The notes under the pieces were generated by a model. The model did no database searches and was not told where the DNA came from. It worked only from the letters and a program-made list of their open reading frames with translations. A program made the translations under genes and the position numbers. Of a stretch of 57,879 bases of DNA, positions 1 to 8,541 are shown in pieces (positions within the stretch are counted from its first letter, which is position 1; every line of letters starts with the position of its first letter). The stretch lies in assembly GCA_028279275.1 (NCBI GenBank), contig JANQOB010000019.1, forward strand, positions 1 to 57,879, written 5' to 3'. Source of the DNA: Gammaproteobacteria bacterium (GTDB taxonomy: Bacteria > Pseudomonadota > Gammaproteobacteria > UBA4575).

Positions 1-105
1 TCTCAAGCCATTATTGATGCGGGAGCGGAGCAGTATGCTGCGGACAACCAGATTGAGCCACGTCCTTGCACCGCTGACAATAATGATGATGATTTTGACC
101 TCTAA
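1..105 (+). CDS. C-terminal end of an unidentified protein (partial)
   Basis: The window opens inside a reading frame that gives 34 residues and stops with TAA at 103-105. The tail is acidic and ends in DDDFDL, and a single Cys lies about ten residues before the acidic run. I do not recognise the family from so short a piece. It is taken as coding because the frame is open from base 1 and is followed after about 45 bases by a strong intrinsic terminator. Confidence 0.6.
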   Translation, partial: SQAIIDAGAEQYAADNQIEPRPCTADNNDDDFDL

Positions 106-149
106 CAAGAGGGATCTTTAAAAAGATCTAGTCACACATTAAGTGTTAT

Positions 150-182
150 AAAACCGGGCTTCGAAAGAGGCCCGGTTTTTTT
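150..182 (+). terminator. Rho-independent terminator of the upstream gene
   Basis: A 9-bp GC-rich stem (AAACCGGGC at 151-159 with GCCCGGTTT at 170-178) closes a 10-nt loop and runs into seven or more T residues. It ends transcription of the partial gene at 1-105 and separates it from the dehydrogenase starting at 200. Confidence 0.93.
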
Positions 183-199
183 ATGCCAGAATATTTTTC

Positions 200-1045
200 A
201 TGACCGATAAGAATATTTTAATAACAGGTTGCTCATCTGGGATTGGATTACATCTTGCTCATTCATTAAAAGAAAATGGTTATGAAGTTTTTGCTTCAGC
301 AAGAAAACAATCTGATGTAGAAAAACTTTCTAATCTTGGATTAAGGAGCTTGCAATTAGACGTTGCAGATTCTGAATCGATTAAATTTGCAGTAAATACA
401 GTTTTAAAAGAAACGAATGGAAAACTTTATGGATTGATCAACAATGCTGGCTTTGGACAACCCGGAGCAGTAGAAGATTTACAACGTAGTGTATTGATAG
501 ATCAATTTGAAACCAATTTATTTGGCTTAGTCGAACTTACAAATTTACTTCTTCCAACTATGCATCAACAAGGTTATGGCAGAATCGTTCAAATCAGTTC
601 GGTACTTGGTTTCGTTGCTATGCCATTTCGTGGCGCTTACATCGCCTCTAAATTTGCGCTAGAAGGTATCAGTGATACATTGCGTTTAGAATTAAAAGAT
701 ACAAATATCCGTGTATCCATAGTTGAACCAGGTCCGATTACCAGTCGTTTTAGACAAAACAGCTTATTACTATTTCAAAAAAATATTAAAAGCAATAAAA
801 GTCGCTTTCAGGAACAGTACCAAGCCACAATTGCTCGCTTAGAAACTGAAGGCCCAGCCGTACCCTTTACTTTAGAACCTGAAGCAGTAACAAAAAAAGT
901 TTTACACGCACTAAATAGTAGAAACCCGAAAACCAGGTACTATGTAACAGTTCCAACCTATTTATTTGCTTATTTAAAGAGGCTATTACCCACAACTTTT
1001 CTTGACAGATTGCTTTCAAAATCATCTAAGTTAGAACGTAAGTAA
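200..1045 (+). CDS. Short-chain dehydrogenase/reductase (SDR family)
   Basis: A 281-residue classical SDR, probably a cytosolic NAD(P)H-dependent oxidoreductase. The Rossmann nucleotide-binding motif TGxxxGIG is at residues 9-16, the structural NNAG at 81-84, and the catalytic Ser134, Tyr147 and Lys151 (YIASK) are all present, so it should be active. The C-terminal extension beyond residue 240 is basic and may contact a membrane, as in SDRs acting on lipids or sterols. The substrate cannot be told from sequence. The ATG at 200 is used because the only nearby upstream ATG (183) meets a stop within seven codons. It stands alone between a terminator and the repeat protein. Confidence 0.88.
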   Translation: MTDKNILITGCSSGIGLHLAHSLKENGYEVFASARKQSDVEKLSNLGLRSLQLDVADSESIKFAVNTVLKETNGKLYGLINNAGFGQPGAVEDLQRSVLIDQFETNLFGLVELTNLLLPTMHQQGYGRIVQISSVLGFVAMPFRGAYIASKFALEGISDTLRLELKDTNIRVSIVEPGPITSRFRQNSLLLFQKNIKSNKSRFQEQYQATIARLETEGPAVPFTLEPEAVTKKVLHALNSRNPKTRYYVTVPTYLFAYLKRLLPTTFLDRLLSKSSKLERK

Positions 1046-1164
1046 CTAAGTCTTAGTGTTATTCCTCTTTATTGCACCTGTTACTTATAAAGAACTAGTG
1101 CTGTCAACCTAATTCGAACTCACACGTTGTAAGTATTGTAAGTCATGCAACTGGAGTAAAGAAT

Positions 1165-1557
1165 ATGAAAACGAAAAACTTAGCACTATTTTTCTCGGCT
1201 ATGTTATTGCTTGGTGGTACTTCTATAGCGAGCGCAGACAAAGGTGATAAGGTTGAGCGGCATTTAGATCGCAAAGGTGATCGCATTGAAAACCATTTAG
1301 ACCGCAAGGGTGACCGTGTTGATCGAAGACTTGATCGCAAAGGTGATCGTATTGAAAACCGCTTAGATCATAAAGCTGACCGTGCACGTGATGCGGGTAA
1401 AGATCATTTGGCGAATCGTCTTGAAAGAAAAGGAAATCGTATCGATAACCATATGGACCGAAAAGGTGATCGCATTGATAATCGATTAGATCGAAAAGGA
1501 GATCGTATTGATCATCGACTTGATCGCAAGGGTCAACGCATAAATCGAAGACACTAA
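1165..1557 (+). CDS. Secreted 11-residue-repeat protein of unknown function
   Basis: A 130-residue protein I cannot assign to a family. Residues 1-24 are a typical Sec signal peptide (basic start, hydrophobic core, ASA before Asp25), so the mature part is periplasmic or extracellular. Residues 33-128 consist almost wholly of an 11-residue unit of the form RLDRKGDRIDN: seven full copies plus one 19-residue variant copy (66-84). The mature protein is extremely rich in Arg, Lys and Asp and has no Cys or aromatic residues. An 11-residue period fits a hendecad coiled coil or extended helix. A GGAG ribosome site at 1153-1156 supports the ATG at 1165. It has no operon partner and is followed by a hairpin shared with clpB. 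Confidence 0.85.
   Translation: MKTKNLALFFSAMLLLGGTSIASADKGDKVERHLDRKGDRIENHLDRKGDRVDRRLDRKGDRIENRLDHKADRARDAGKDHLANRLERKGNRIDNHMDRKGDRIDNRLDRKGDRIDHRLDRKGQRINRRH
1261..1548 (+). repeat. Tandem 33-bp coding repeats
   Basis: The 11-residue units of the secreted protein correspond to degenerate 33-bp tandem DNA repeats carrying variations of GATCGxAAAGGTGATCG. Several codons differ between copies, so the repeats are old or conserved for the protein product rather than freshly duplicated. Confidence 0.85.
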
Positions 1558-1577
1558 CGCTTGGCAATGTGGTAATA

Positions 1578-1602
1578 AAGGAGCAACTATATGTTGCTCC
1601 TT
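1578..1602. terminator. Hairpin between convergent genes, likely bidirectional terminator
   Basis: A perfect 10-bp stem (AAGGAGCAAC with GTTGCTCCTT) and 5-nt loop lie between the repeat-protein gene (ends 1557) and clpB (ends 1612, opposite strand). The T-runs on either side are weak, so termination efficiency is uncertain. Confidence 0.65.
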
Positions 1603-1611
1603 ACACTGTAT

Positions 1612-4191
1612 TTAGGTTTTCGAAATAAACTCGAATTGATCACTTTTTACTTCAATGCTCACTTCTGCACCTGTTTTAATATCACCCGATAACAATTTTT
1701 GGGCCAATGGATTCTCAACGAGCTCTTGAATTGAACGTTTGAGGGGTCTTGCACCATATACTGGATCAAAACCTGCTTTTGACAATTTATCTAAAGCCGA
1801 ATCTGAAAATGATAAGGTGATATCACGATCACTGAGTCTTTTTTGTAAATGCTCAAGCTGGATTTCAGTGATAGCTCGAATATGCTCTTGTGCAAGCGGG
1901 TGAAATACAATCGCGTCATCAATGCGATTAATAAATTCGGGTCTAAATCGTGCTGCAACTACTTCCATAACAGCAGCTTTCATTTTTTCATACTGTGCAT
2001 CCGATGAAAGTTCTTGTATAACATCACTTCCTAAATTAGACGTCATGATGACGACAGTGTTTTTAAAATCGACTGTTCTACCATGACCATCTGTTAGACG
2101 ACCATCATCTAATACTTGTAATAAAATATTAAAAACATCCGGGTGTGCTTTTTCAATCTCATCCAGCAATACAACACTATACGGCTTACGTCGTACGGCT
2201 TCTGTTAAATACCCACCCTCTTCATAACCTACATATCCAGGAGGTGCACCAATTAAACGTGCTACTGAATGTTTTTCCATAAACTCAGACATATCAACAC
2301 GAATGAGCGCATCTTCACTATCAAATAAAAATTCGGTTAAAGCTTTGGTAAGTTCAGTTTTACCTACACCTGTGGGACCAAGAAATAAGAAAGAACCATT
2401 GGGCCGCCTAGGATCAGATATACCTGCACGGGATCTGCGTACTGCATCTGAAACGACTTGCACCGCTTCATCCTGACCAACGACTCGCTTACGAAGCACA
2501 GATTCCATCTCCAATAATTTTTCACGTTCACCTGCCAGCATTTTAGATACTGGAATTCCTGTCCAATGCGAGACAATCTCTGCAACCTCCGCATCCGTAA
2601 CCTTATTTCGAAGTAATTTATTATCACCACTCTTTACTTCACTGGCAGACTGTAGTTGCTTTTCTAGTTCAGGAATCTTTCCATATTGCAATTCAGACAT
2701 CTTGGCCAGATCTCCTGCACGATGCGCGGCATCTAAGTCAATGCGCGCTTGTTCAAGCGCTTCTTTCACTTCTTGTGAACCCTGCAAGGTATTTTTTTCT
2801 GCACGCCAAATTTCTTCTAGATCTGCATATTCTTTTTCAAGTTTTTGAATTTCAGCTTCAAGTTCATCCAAATGTTTCTTGGATGCCTCATCGGATTCCT
2901 TTTTTAATGCTTCACGTTCGATTTTTAATTGAATAAGTTTTCTATCTAGTTTATCCATTGATTCCGGTTTGGAATCGATTTCCATACGTATGCGTGAAGC
3001 AGCCTCATCAATCAAGTCAATTGCCTTATCCGGCAACTGCCGATCTGAAATGTAACGATGTGAAAGGGTTGCCGCACTCACAATCGCCGGGTCGGTGATA
3101 TCTACGCCATGGTGCACTTCATAACGCTCTTTTAAACCACGCAAAATTGCAATGGTGTCTTCAACACTGGGTTCATCTACAATTATCTTTTGGAAACGTC
3201 GCTCAAGCGCAGCATCTTTTTCAATATACTGCCGATATTCATCTAAAGTAGTTGCACCTAAGCAATGTAACTCACCTCGTGCTAATGCTGGTTTTAACAT
3301 ATTACCTGCATCCATAGCACCTTCTGCTTTGCCCGCACCTACCATGGTATGCAGCTCATCAATAAATAGTATGATCTGACCTTCCTGTTTAGAAAGTTCT
3401 TTTAATACTGCTTTAAGTCTTTCTTCAAATTCACCCCGAAATTTTGCTCCCGCAATGAGTGCGCTTAAATCGAGTGATAATAGTTTTTTGTTTTTAATTC
3501 CTTCAGGAACTTCACCATTCACAATTCGCAAAGCTAAACCTTCTACGATGGCAGTTTTACCAACACCCGGCTCACCAATTAATACAGGATTATTTTTAGT
3601 ACGACGTTGTAAAACTTGAACCGCACGGCGTATTTCATCATCACGACCTATAACAGGATCAAGCTTGCCCTGTTCAGCTCGCTCGGTTAAATCAATTGTG
3701 TATTTATCAAGCGCATGTCGCGTTTCTTCTGCATTAGGATCGTTCACGCTTTCTCCTGCTCGCATTTTTTCAAGTGCTGATAATAATTGCTGCTTATTTA
3801 AACCTGACTGTTTTAATAAACTACCAAGCTCACCCTTATCCTCAATAGCCGCAACCGCAAACATTTCGGAAGCGATATAATCATCGCCACTTTGCTGCGC
3901 AAGTTTATCGGTTACGTTTAATAAATTACTAAGGTTATTAGAAACATGCACTTCACCAGCAGTACCTGATACTTGTGGCAAACGATTAACTATTTCATGC
4001 GATTTCTGTTTTAAAGCATTTACATCTGCACCCGCACTTAAATAGAGTGATGCCACCACACTATTCTGCTGATTCAGCATGGCTAGCATTAAATGAACTG
4101 GCTCGATGAATTGATGATCCTGTCCAACTGCCATAGACTGCGCCTCTTGCAAAGCAAGCTGGAAATTAGTGGTTAATTTATCCATGCGCAT
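1612..4191 (-). CDS. clpB: ATP-dependent disaggregase ClpB (Hsp100)
   Basis: An 859-residue cytosolic AAA+ chaperone that, with DnaK, pulls polypeptides out of aggregates after heat stress. An N-terminal Clp repeat domain (1-145) is followed by two ATPase modules with Walker A motifs GEPGVGKT (206-213) and GPTGVGKT (605-612). Walker B FIDE of the first module is at 276-279. A charged coiled-coil middle domain lies at about 405-525 and distinguishes ClpB from ClpA and ClpC. The length is typical. The ATG gives MRMDKL, matching the family's usual MR-D-L start. A strong sigma-32 promoter lies 35-62 bases upstream. In E. coli rluD-pgeF-clpB are neighbours; here a cyclic-di-GMP module separates pgeF from clpB. 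Confidence 0.98.
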   Translation of the reverse strand: MRMDKLTTNFQLALQEAQSMAVGQDHQFIEPVHLMLAMLNQQNSVVASLYLSAGADVNALKQKSHEIVNRLPQVSGTAGEVHVSNNLSNLLNVTDKLAQQSGDDYIASEMFAVAAIEDKGELGSLLKQSGLNKQQLLSALEKMRAGESVNDPNAEETRHALDKYTIDLTERAEQGKLDPVIGRDDEIRRAVQVLQRRTKNNPVLIGEPGVGKTAIVEGLALRIVNGEVPEGIKNKKLLSLDLSALIAGAKFRGEFEERLKAVLKELSKQEGQIILFIDELHTMVGAGKAEGAMDAGNMLKPALARGELHCLGATTLDEYRQYIEKDAALERRFQKIIVDEPSVEDTIAILRGLKERYEVHHGVDITDPAIVSAATLSHRYISDRQLPDKAIDLIDEAASRIRMEIDSKPESMDKLDRKLIQLKIEREALKKESDEASKKHLDELEAEIQKLEKEYADLEEIWRAEKNTLQGSQEVKEALEQARIDLDAAHRAGDLAKMSELQYGKIPELEKQLQSASEVKSGDNKLLRNKVTDAEVAEIVSHWTGIPVSKMLAGEREKLLEMESVLRKRVVGQDEAVQVVSDAVRRSRAGISDPRRPNGSFLFLGPTGVGKTELTKALTEFLFDSEDALIRVDMSEFMEKHSVARLIGAPPGYVGYEEGGYLTEAVRRKPYSVVLLDEIEKAHPDVFNILLQVLDDGRLTDGHGRTVDFKNTVVIMTSNLGSDVIQELSSDAQYEKMKAAVMEVVAARFRPEFINRIDDAIVFHPLAQEHIRAITEIQLEHLQKRLSDRDITLSFSDSALDKLSKAGFDPVYGARPLKRSIQELVENPLAQKLLSGDIKTGAEVSIEVKSDQFEFISKT

Positions 4192-4225
4192 CGTGGCAAC
4201 TCCATATTCATAAACTTTGTTTTTG

Positions 4226-4253
4226 AGATGGGGGCAACCCTAGCTAATTCAAG
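4226..4253 (-). promoter_or_regulatory. Sigma-32 heat-shock promoter of clpB
   Basis: Read on the minus strand, CTTGAA (4253-4248) and CCCCATCT (4233-4226) are separated by 14 bases. This is an essentially exact match to the sigma-32 (RpoH) consensus CTTGAA-N11-16-CCCCATNT. It is correctly placed before the clpB start at 4191. Confidence 0.92.
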
Positions 4254-4464
4254 GCCTGAGGAGTAATTTCTTATATGCTATTCATCGGCCAAAAGAGAAG
4301 AATCTATAATAGTATTGCGAGCTCAGGAAAGCGCGAATATGATGCCCATCATGGACGACCTACAATGTATGTAGGGAGTGCAGAAAATGAAGGAGCAATT
4401 TTCTGTCGACGTAAACAGATTAGAGTCTGATACAATCAAATTATGAATAGGTTGGGAATTTCAC

Positions 4465-4794
4465 ATGAGATCTTTGGTATGTCCGCTTGTAACCCAAAGT
4501 GGACATTTAATAACTTATGAAGTCTAAAAAGATCCTGTTGATATTAACGGTCAACAAGTAAGAGTAGGTTCAAAAGTAAAAATTCTAAGCTTATCTGGGA
4601 AGTGGTTTGATGATCTTCCTGATGATGAGAAAGATGATGTTGCATCGATGATTAATGGGGTTTTTGAGGTAGAAGAGATTGATGAATATGGATTGCCTTG
4701 GGTAAGCAAATGTTGGAATGATAAAAATGAAGGAGAATATACAGCCCATAGTGTTGCTCTTGAAAGTCATGAATACAAATTAGTTAATGAATGA
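4465..4794 (+). pseudogene. Small conserved-type protein gene interrupted by an in-frame TAA
   Basis: Reading from ATG 4465, one frame gives 20 residues, a TAA at 4525-4527, then 88 further residues to TGA at 4792. The second part looks like real coding sequence: acidic, with a motif of the type FEVEEIDEYGLPWV that I associate with small gammaproteobacterial hypothetical proteins. No ATG, GTG or TTG occurs between the TAA and that core, so a shorter intact gene is unlikely. Either this is a decayed gene or there is a sequencing error at the TAA. It lies antiparallel to its neighbours, between clpB and the EAL gene. Function unknown. Confidence 0.6.
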
Positions 4795-4819
4795 CCGCTT
4801 TTGGCCGAAAGCAGTCATT
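4790..4819. repeat. 30-bp imperfect inverted repeat with GGCCGAAAGCAG core
   Basis: The arms AATGACCGCTTTTGG (4790-4804) and CCGAAAGCAGTCATT (4805-4819) are reverse complements at 13 of 15 positions. The element overlaps the stop of the interrupted small gene and is followed by a run of five T, so it could act as its terminator. A related half-copy lies at 4895-4910. Confidence 0.75.
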
Positions 4820-4843
4820 TTTAAATTCACCTGACATTAATTT

Positions 4844-4865
4844 GTTGCAACATCCATGTTGCAAC
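4844..4865. repeat. Perfect 10-2-10 palindrome
   Basis: GTTGCAACAT (4844-4853), two bases, then its exact reverse complement ATGTTGCAAC (4856-4865). A loop of two is too tight for a normal terminator hairpin, so this may be a protein-binding palindrome or a cruciform-prone site. It lies 50 bases beyond the end of the EAL gene. Confidence 0.7.
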
Positions 4866-4894
4866 TCTTATTCGCACATCCTTATGCTCACTAT

Positions 4895-4910
4895 TAGCCG
4901 AAAGCAGCCA
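4895..4910. repeat. Half-copy of the GGCCGAAAGCAG element
   Basis: TAGCCGAAAGCAGCCA repeats the right arm of the 4790-4819 inverted repeat with two differences in the 16 bases. It lies immediately before the end of the EAL gene. Confidence 0.55.
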
Positions 4911-4914
4911 TACT

Positions 4915-6210
4915 TTAAGCTGATGCACAGGAATCTAAATTATGTCTGGCCAGCCATTTTAATAAGTCTTCATAGATAAGTGGCTTTGAAAAGTAATATC
5001 CTTGTATAACATCGCAATTTAGTGTTTTTAAAATATTCCAGGTTTCAATATTTTCTACACCTTCAGCAACTACAGAATGTCCAAAATCATGTGCTAAGCA
5101 AATAATAGTTTTAACAACATCATAATCAGCTCTATCATGTATTATGTTTTGTATAAATGACTTATCAATTTTTACTTCGTCTGCGGGAATATTCTTGAAA
5201 TAAGATAGAGAAGAATAGCCTGTCCCAAAATCATCAATTGAAATGGTAATACCATTTTCTTTTATGTTATTTAAAATACTAATAGTTTCCTTTGTGTTAT
5301 CCATTAAGGCAGTTTCAGTTACCTCTAATGCTAAATTTGATGGATTATTGCCCCAGATTGCTATTGCTTTATTGATGATTTTATCAATCATCGGTTGCTG
5401 AAGAGATATTGCTGAAAAGTTTACTGATATTGGTAATTGGAAATTATGATTCGATAAATCTATTTGTTTTCTTAATGCTGTATTCAGTACAAAATCCGTA
5501 ACTAGATTAATTTTTCGAGACTCTTCGAGATAAGGTATAAACAAATCGGGCGGAACTAATCCTAATTGAGGATTATTCCACCGAATTAATGCTTCTAGAC
5601 CAACAGGTGTTCCAGTATTTGCATTAACTTTTGGCTGATATGTAAGATAGAATTCGTTATTTTCAAGCGCAGTTTCTAGATTTGATTTCAATGCAAATGA
5701 TTTTATTTCATTCTTTTCACTCTTCTCATCTATTTCATATGTAATTTCATAAGAGGTTTTATTTTTATCTGCTAATTCTAATGATATTTCTGCATTTTGT
5801 AATATTCTTATAGAACTTATTTTCTTAATAGTTGTTAAGAATATACCAAGGGTAACTTGTGAGAAAATAACACTTTCATCAATTGAATAATATTCAGAAC
5901 TAAATTGAATAAGCTTGTTTGCTGCGAGTTTTAAATGTCCTGTATTTTTTATATCTTTCAACAATAATACAAATTTATCTATTGTAAGAGGATGAACAAT
6001 ATCGCCATCCCTTGTATTATCATTTAGCCATTCGTATGCTCTATGATACAGCTTGTTACCGATATTATAATTGTAGCTCGTATTAATATCGTGAATGTCA
6101 TTGAGTTTAAAGATAATAATAGCAAAATTATCGTTGTTAACTTCTGCCAATGCGTCATCAACTATATTTAGAAAATCAATATAGTTATCGTAAGAATTTA
6201 ATTTATTCAC
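4915..6210 (-). CDS. EAL-domain cyclic-di-GMP phosphodiesterase with degenerate GGDEF domain
   Basis: About 431 residues. The N-terminal half resembles a GGDEF domain that has lost its active-site motif, so it should not make cyclic-di-GMP. The C-terminal half is a complete EAL phosphodiesterase: EAL at about residues 206-208, EVTE near 296, DDFGTGYSS near 326, KIDKSF near 347, and EGVE near 383. It is predicted to hydrolyse cyclic-di-GMP to pGpG in the cytosol; no membrane segment is seen. I chose the GTG at 6210, which overlaps the end of the HD-GYP gene by 8 bases; a TTG at 6246 would add 12 residues. The pair is translationally coupled and probably acts together. Confidence 0.9.
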   Translation of the reverse strand: MNKLNSYDNYIDFLNIVDDALAEVNNDNFAIIIFKLNDIHDINTSYNYNIGNKLYHRAYEWLNDNTRDGDIVHPLTIDKFVLLLKDIKNTGHLKLAANKLIQFSSEYYSIDESVIFSQVTLGIFLTTIKKISSIRILQNAEISLELADKNKTSYEITYEIDEKSEKNEIKSFALKSNLETALENNEFYLTYQPKVNANTGTPVGLEALIRWNNPQLGLVPPDLFIPYLEESRKINLVTDFVLNTALRKQIDLSNHNFQLPISVNFSAISLQQPMIDKIINKAIAIWGNNPSNLALEVTETALMDNTKETISILNNIKENGITISIDDFGTGYSSLSYFKNIPADEVKIDKSFIQNIIHDRADYDVVKTIICLAHDFGHSVVAEGVENIETWNILKTLNCDVIQGYYFSKPLIYEDLLKWLARHNLDSCASA

Positions 6211-7459
6211 AACTAGGCTCAGATAGAAAGAACTCAGTGGGATCAATGTCGTAGCTACCTGGTTCTAATCCTTTATTAATCCAGATTGATTTTTTCTTCT
6301 CTAAATTTATTGTAATGAATTCTTCTTTTAATTTTTTCTCACTATCAAGTAAAATTATTATGTCTGGCTTCAATTTTGATTTACTATTTTGACGCACAAC
6401 TACTCCAACCGAACCATCATTTAGCTCAACTAGCGTACCTGTTGGGAAAAAACCAATAGCCTGAATAAATTGCTCAACTACTTCTTTTTGAAATAGCTTA
6501 TTTGACTGCTTTGTAAGTTTTCTTAGACAATCGTAAGTAGATAGCTGTCTAGCATATGGTCTATTTGATGTCATAGCATCAAAACTATCAACGATTCCAG
6601 CAATTTTCCCATATATCGGTATAGAATCTCCAGTGAGATTGTTAGGGTAGCCTGAACCATCATGTCGTTCATGATGAGTTTCCACCATGGTTCTCACAAT
6701 AGGGTTTATTTGTTTCCCTTTATCAAGAATTTTTAACCCACATTCAACATGTTTACGCATAACCGCCATCTCTGTTTTAGTTAAACTTCCTTCTTTATTT
6801 AGTATTTTGTCAGGAATCTTCGTTTTACCTATATCAAGTAACATTGCACCTAATCCAATCATCTGAAGTTCATAAAGATCAAATCCCAAATGTTTACCTA
6901 ATAAAAAAGCATATATAGAAGAGGAGACCGAGTGACGGTAAATATAATCATCTTTGTATTTCATTAAACACAACCAAGTTATTGCATCACTATTTCTAGA
7001 AACACTCTCTAATAAAGATTTTGAAGTTTCTTCTAAACTGGCAAGATTAATTTTCTTGTCAGTTTTGAGACGCACAATCACATCACGGACTAAGTTGTTA
7101 GAACTTTCTAAAGTAATTTTAGCTTTAGGTAGTTCTTCTGTAAAAGTTAATTTATCTTTTTGTATAGTTGTAGATGTATTAAATTTTTCAACGAAATTTT
7201 TCTTATGTGATTGAGTTAAAATAAATGACTTACTTGATGTTCCGATACTGATCTTTTCGTCACGATCATGGTTAATATTTTTTTCGACATCAATATATAC
7301 ATGTGAACAATAATTTTTTAATGCATTTATGTCTTTTTCTGTTCTAATAGGAAATCCTTGAATTAAAAATGGCGTTTCAAGCCATGGCCTATCTAGTTTT
7401 GAAACAAACATACCAAGCTTTAATTTGTCGACCGATTTTTTAACTAACTCAATACGCAT
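6203..7459 (-). CDS. HD-GYP domain protein (DUF3391 type), altered HD dyad
   Basis: A 418-residue protein with an N-terminal DUF3391-like region (about 1-110) and an HD-GYP domain (about 165-345), the second known class of cyclic-di-GMP phosphodiesterase. The GYP signature HHERxDGSGYP is intact (262-272), as are His176 and His237. The HD dyad reads Leu208-Asp209 (LLDIGK) instead of His-Asp, which removes one expected metal ligand. It may therefore bind metal differently, have reduced activity, or act as a receptor or scaffold. It is cotranscribed with the EAL gene immediately downstream. No signal peptide or membrane segment is seen. Confidence 0.9.
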   Translation of the reverse strand: MRIELVKKSVDKLKLGMFVSKLDRPWLETPFLIQGFPIRTEKDINALKNYCSHVYIDVEKNINHDRDEKISIGTSSKSFILTQSHKKNFVEKFNTSTTIQKDKLTFTEELPKAKITLESSNNLVRDVIVRLKTDKKINLASLEETSKSLLESVSRNSDAITWLCLMKYKDDYIYRHSVSSSIYAFLLGKHLGFDLYELQMIGLGAMLLDIGKTKIPDKILNKEGSLTKTEMAVMRKHVECGLKILDKGKQINPIVRTMVETHHERHDGSGYPNNLTGDSIPIYGKIAGIVDSFDAMTSNRPYARQLSTYDCLRKLTKQSNKLFQKEVVEQFIQAIGFFPTGTLVELNDGSVGVVVRQNSKSKLKPDIIILLDSEKKLKEEFITINLEKKKSIWINKGLEPGSYDIDPTEFFLSEPSCE

Positions 7460-7803
7460 ATGTAATTTTTAAGACAATAGATTATTAGCTGCTTCGACTC
7501 TTTCATGAGCAGAGAGTTATGCTAAAAGTGCAATTCAATTAATTTAACGGCAGCTTTGAGGATAAATTCAGTAAAATATTATCAGTTCGATCAAATAAAT
7601 TTATAAAACTAGACATACTTCAAGAATTGTTTTTAGTTGATGTATTTAAATAAATATATATAAAACAATGGGATACACGATTTAACAACTTTGCTAAACA
7701 CGTAATGGGATAAAATACCTTATTGAATCAGGCTCAGATTTAGCGATTTATACGCTTGTAAAAAATTAGCAGACTTTATTATGTTGCGTCATTCCTGTGT
7801 TCA
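7460..7803. other. 344-bp intergenic region upstream of the HD-GYP gene
   Basis: Very AT-rich, between pgeF (ends 7804) and the HD-GYP start (7459), both on the minus strand. It presumably holds the promoter of the cyclic-di-GMP pair, but I see no convincing -35/-10 pair, hairpin or coding frame. Confidence 0.5.
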
Positions 7804-8541
7804 CTATTCTCGCCAAATGAGTGTTGCCATTCTCCCCGTTTCACCGTCTCTTCGATAGGAATAAAACTTATCGCTTTCAGTATAGGTGCAATGCTGACCA
7901 CCATACACTTGCGCAACTCTTTCTTTAGCAAGAATTTTTTTGGCTAATTGATAAATATCTGCTAAATATTTTCCATTTTCTTGTATTTGAAACGCACTTT
8001 CATTCATAACATCTTTTTTTAGGAATGCTTCAACGACTTCTTTACCTACTTCAAATTTATTCGGACCGATGGCAGGTCCTAACCAACACATCATTTCTTC
8101 ATTCGCAATAGGCAATGCTTGTAAAGTATTTTCGAGTACACCGGCAACTAATCCCCGCCAACCACCATGAGCAACGGCAACATATTGACCCTTTAGATCG
8201 CAAAACACGACAGGCAAACAATCTGCTGTGAGTACAGCACAAACGATTCCTTTTTGTTGAGTATATGCAGCATCCGCAACAGTATTTTTAGGTGTTCTAT
8301 CATTCAACTCCAATACTCTTGAACTATGCACTTGTTCTAACCAAACAGGCTCACTAGGTAGATTAAGATCCTTTAAAATTAAATTTCGATTTTGCTCAAC
8401 ATTACTAATAGCATCTTTGACATGCCCTCCCAAATTCAAAGAAGAATATTCATTATTACTATACCCACCCACTCGAGTAGTAGTGACACAGGTAATATTT
8501 TCTGGTGCAGCCCAATCGGGTTTAATATATTCAAGCTTCAT
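7804..8541 (-). CDS. pgeF: PgeF/YfiH-family purine nucleoside phosphorylase-like protein (laccase domain)
   Basis: About 245 residues of the YfiH/DUF152 family, cytosolic zinc enzymes. They were first annotated as polyphenol oxidases and later linked to purine nucleoside phosphorolysis and peptidoglycan precursor editing. The three metal ligands are visible as His72, Cys108 (TADCLP) and His125 (HGGWRG). The ATG at 8541 is preferred because it gives the usual short N-terminus (MKLEYIKPDW) and overlaps the rluD stop by 11 bases; an ATG at 8562 would add seven residues. The rluD-pgeF order is common in gammaproteobacteria. Confidence 0.93.
   Translation of the reverse strand: MKLEYIKPDWAAPENITCVTTTRVGGYSNNEYSSLNLGGHVKDAISNVEQNRNLILKDLNLPSEPVWLEQVHSSRVLELNDRTPKNTVADAAYTQQKGIVCAVLTADCLPVVFCDLKGQYVAVAHGGWRGLVAGVLENTLQALPIANEEMMCWLGPAIGPNKFEVGKEVVEAFLKKDVMNESAFQIQENGKYLADIYQLAKKILAKERVAQVYGGQHCTYTESDKFYSYRRDGETGRMATLIWRE

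Noticed and set aside
1250..1550. Regular short repeats that might suggest a CRISPR array or a non-coding satellite
   Set aside because: The period is 33 bases, in frame, with no spacers, and encodes an 11-residue protein repeat after a signal peptide.
1223..1567. Open frames on the minus strand opposite the repeat-protein gene
   Set aside because: They exist only because the repeat is periodic. They lack a start signal and give low-complexity Asp/Tyr/His-rich nonsense.
4387..4446. Short frame of 19 codons upstream of the interrupted small gene, same frame
   Set aside because: It ends at a TGA at 4444 and has no recognisable similarity; it is probably unrelated to the gene starting at 4465.
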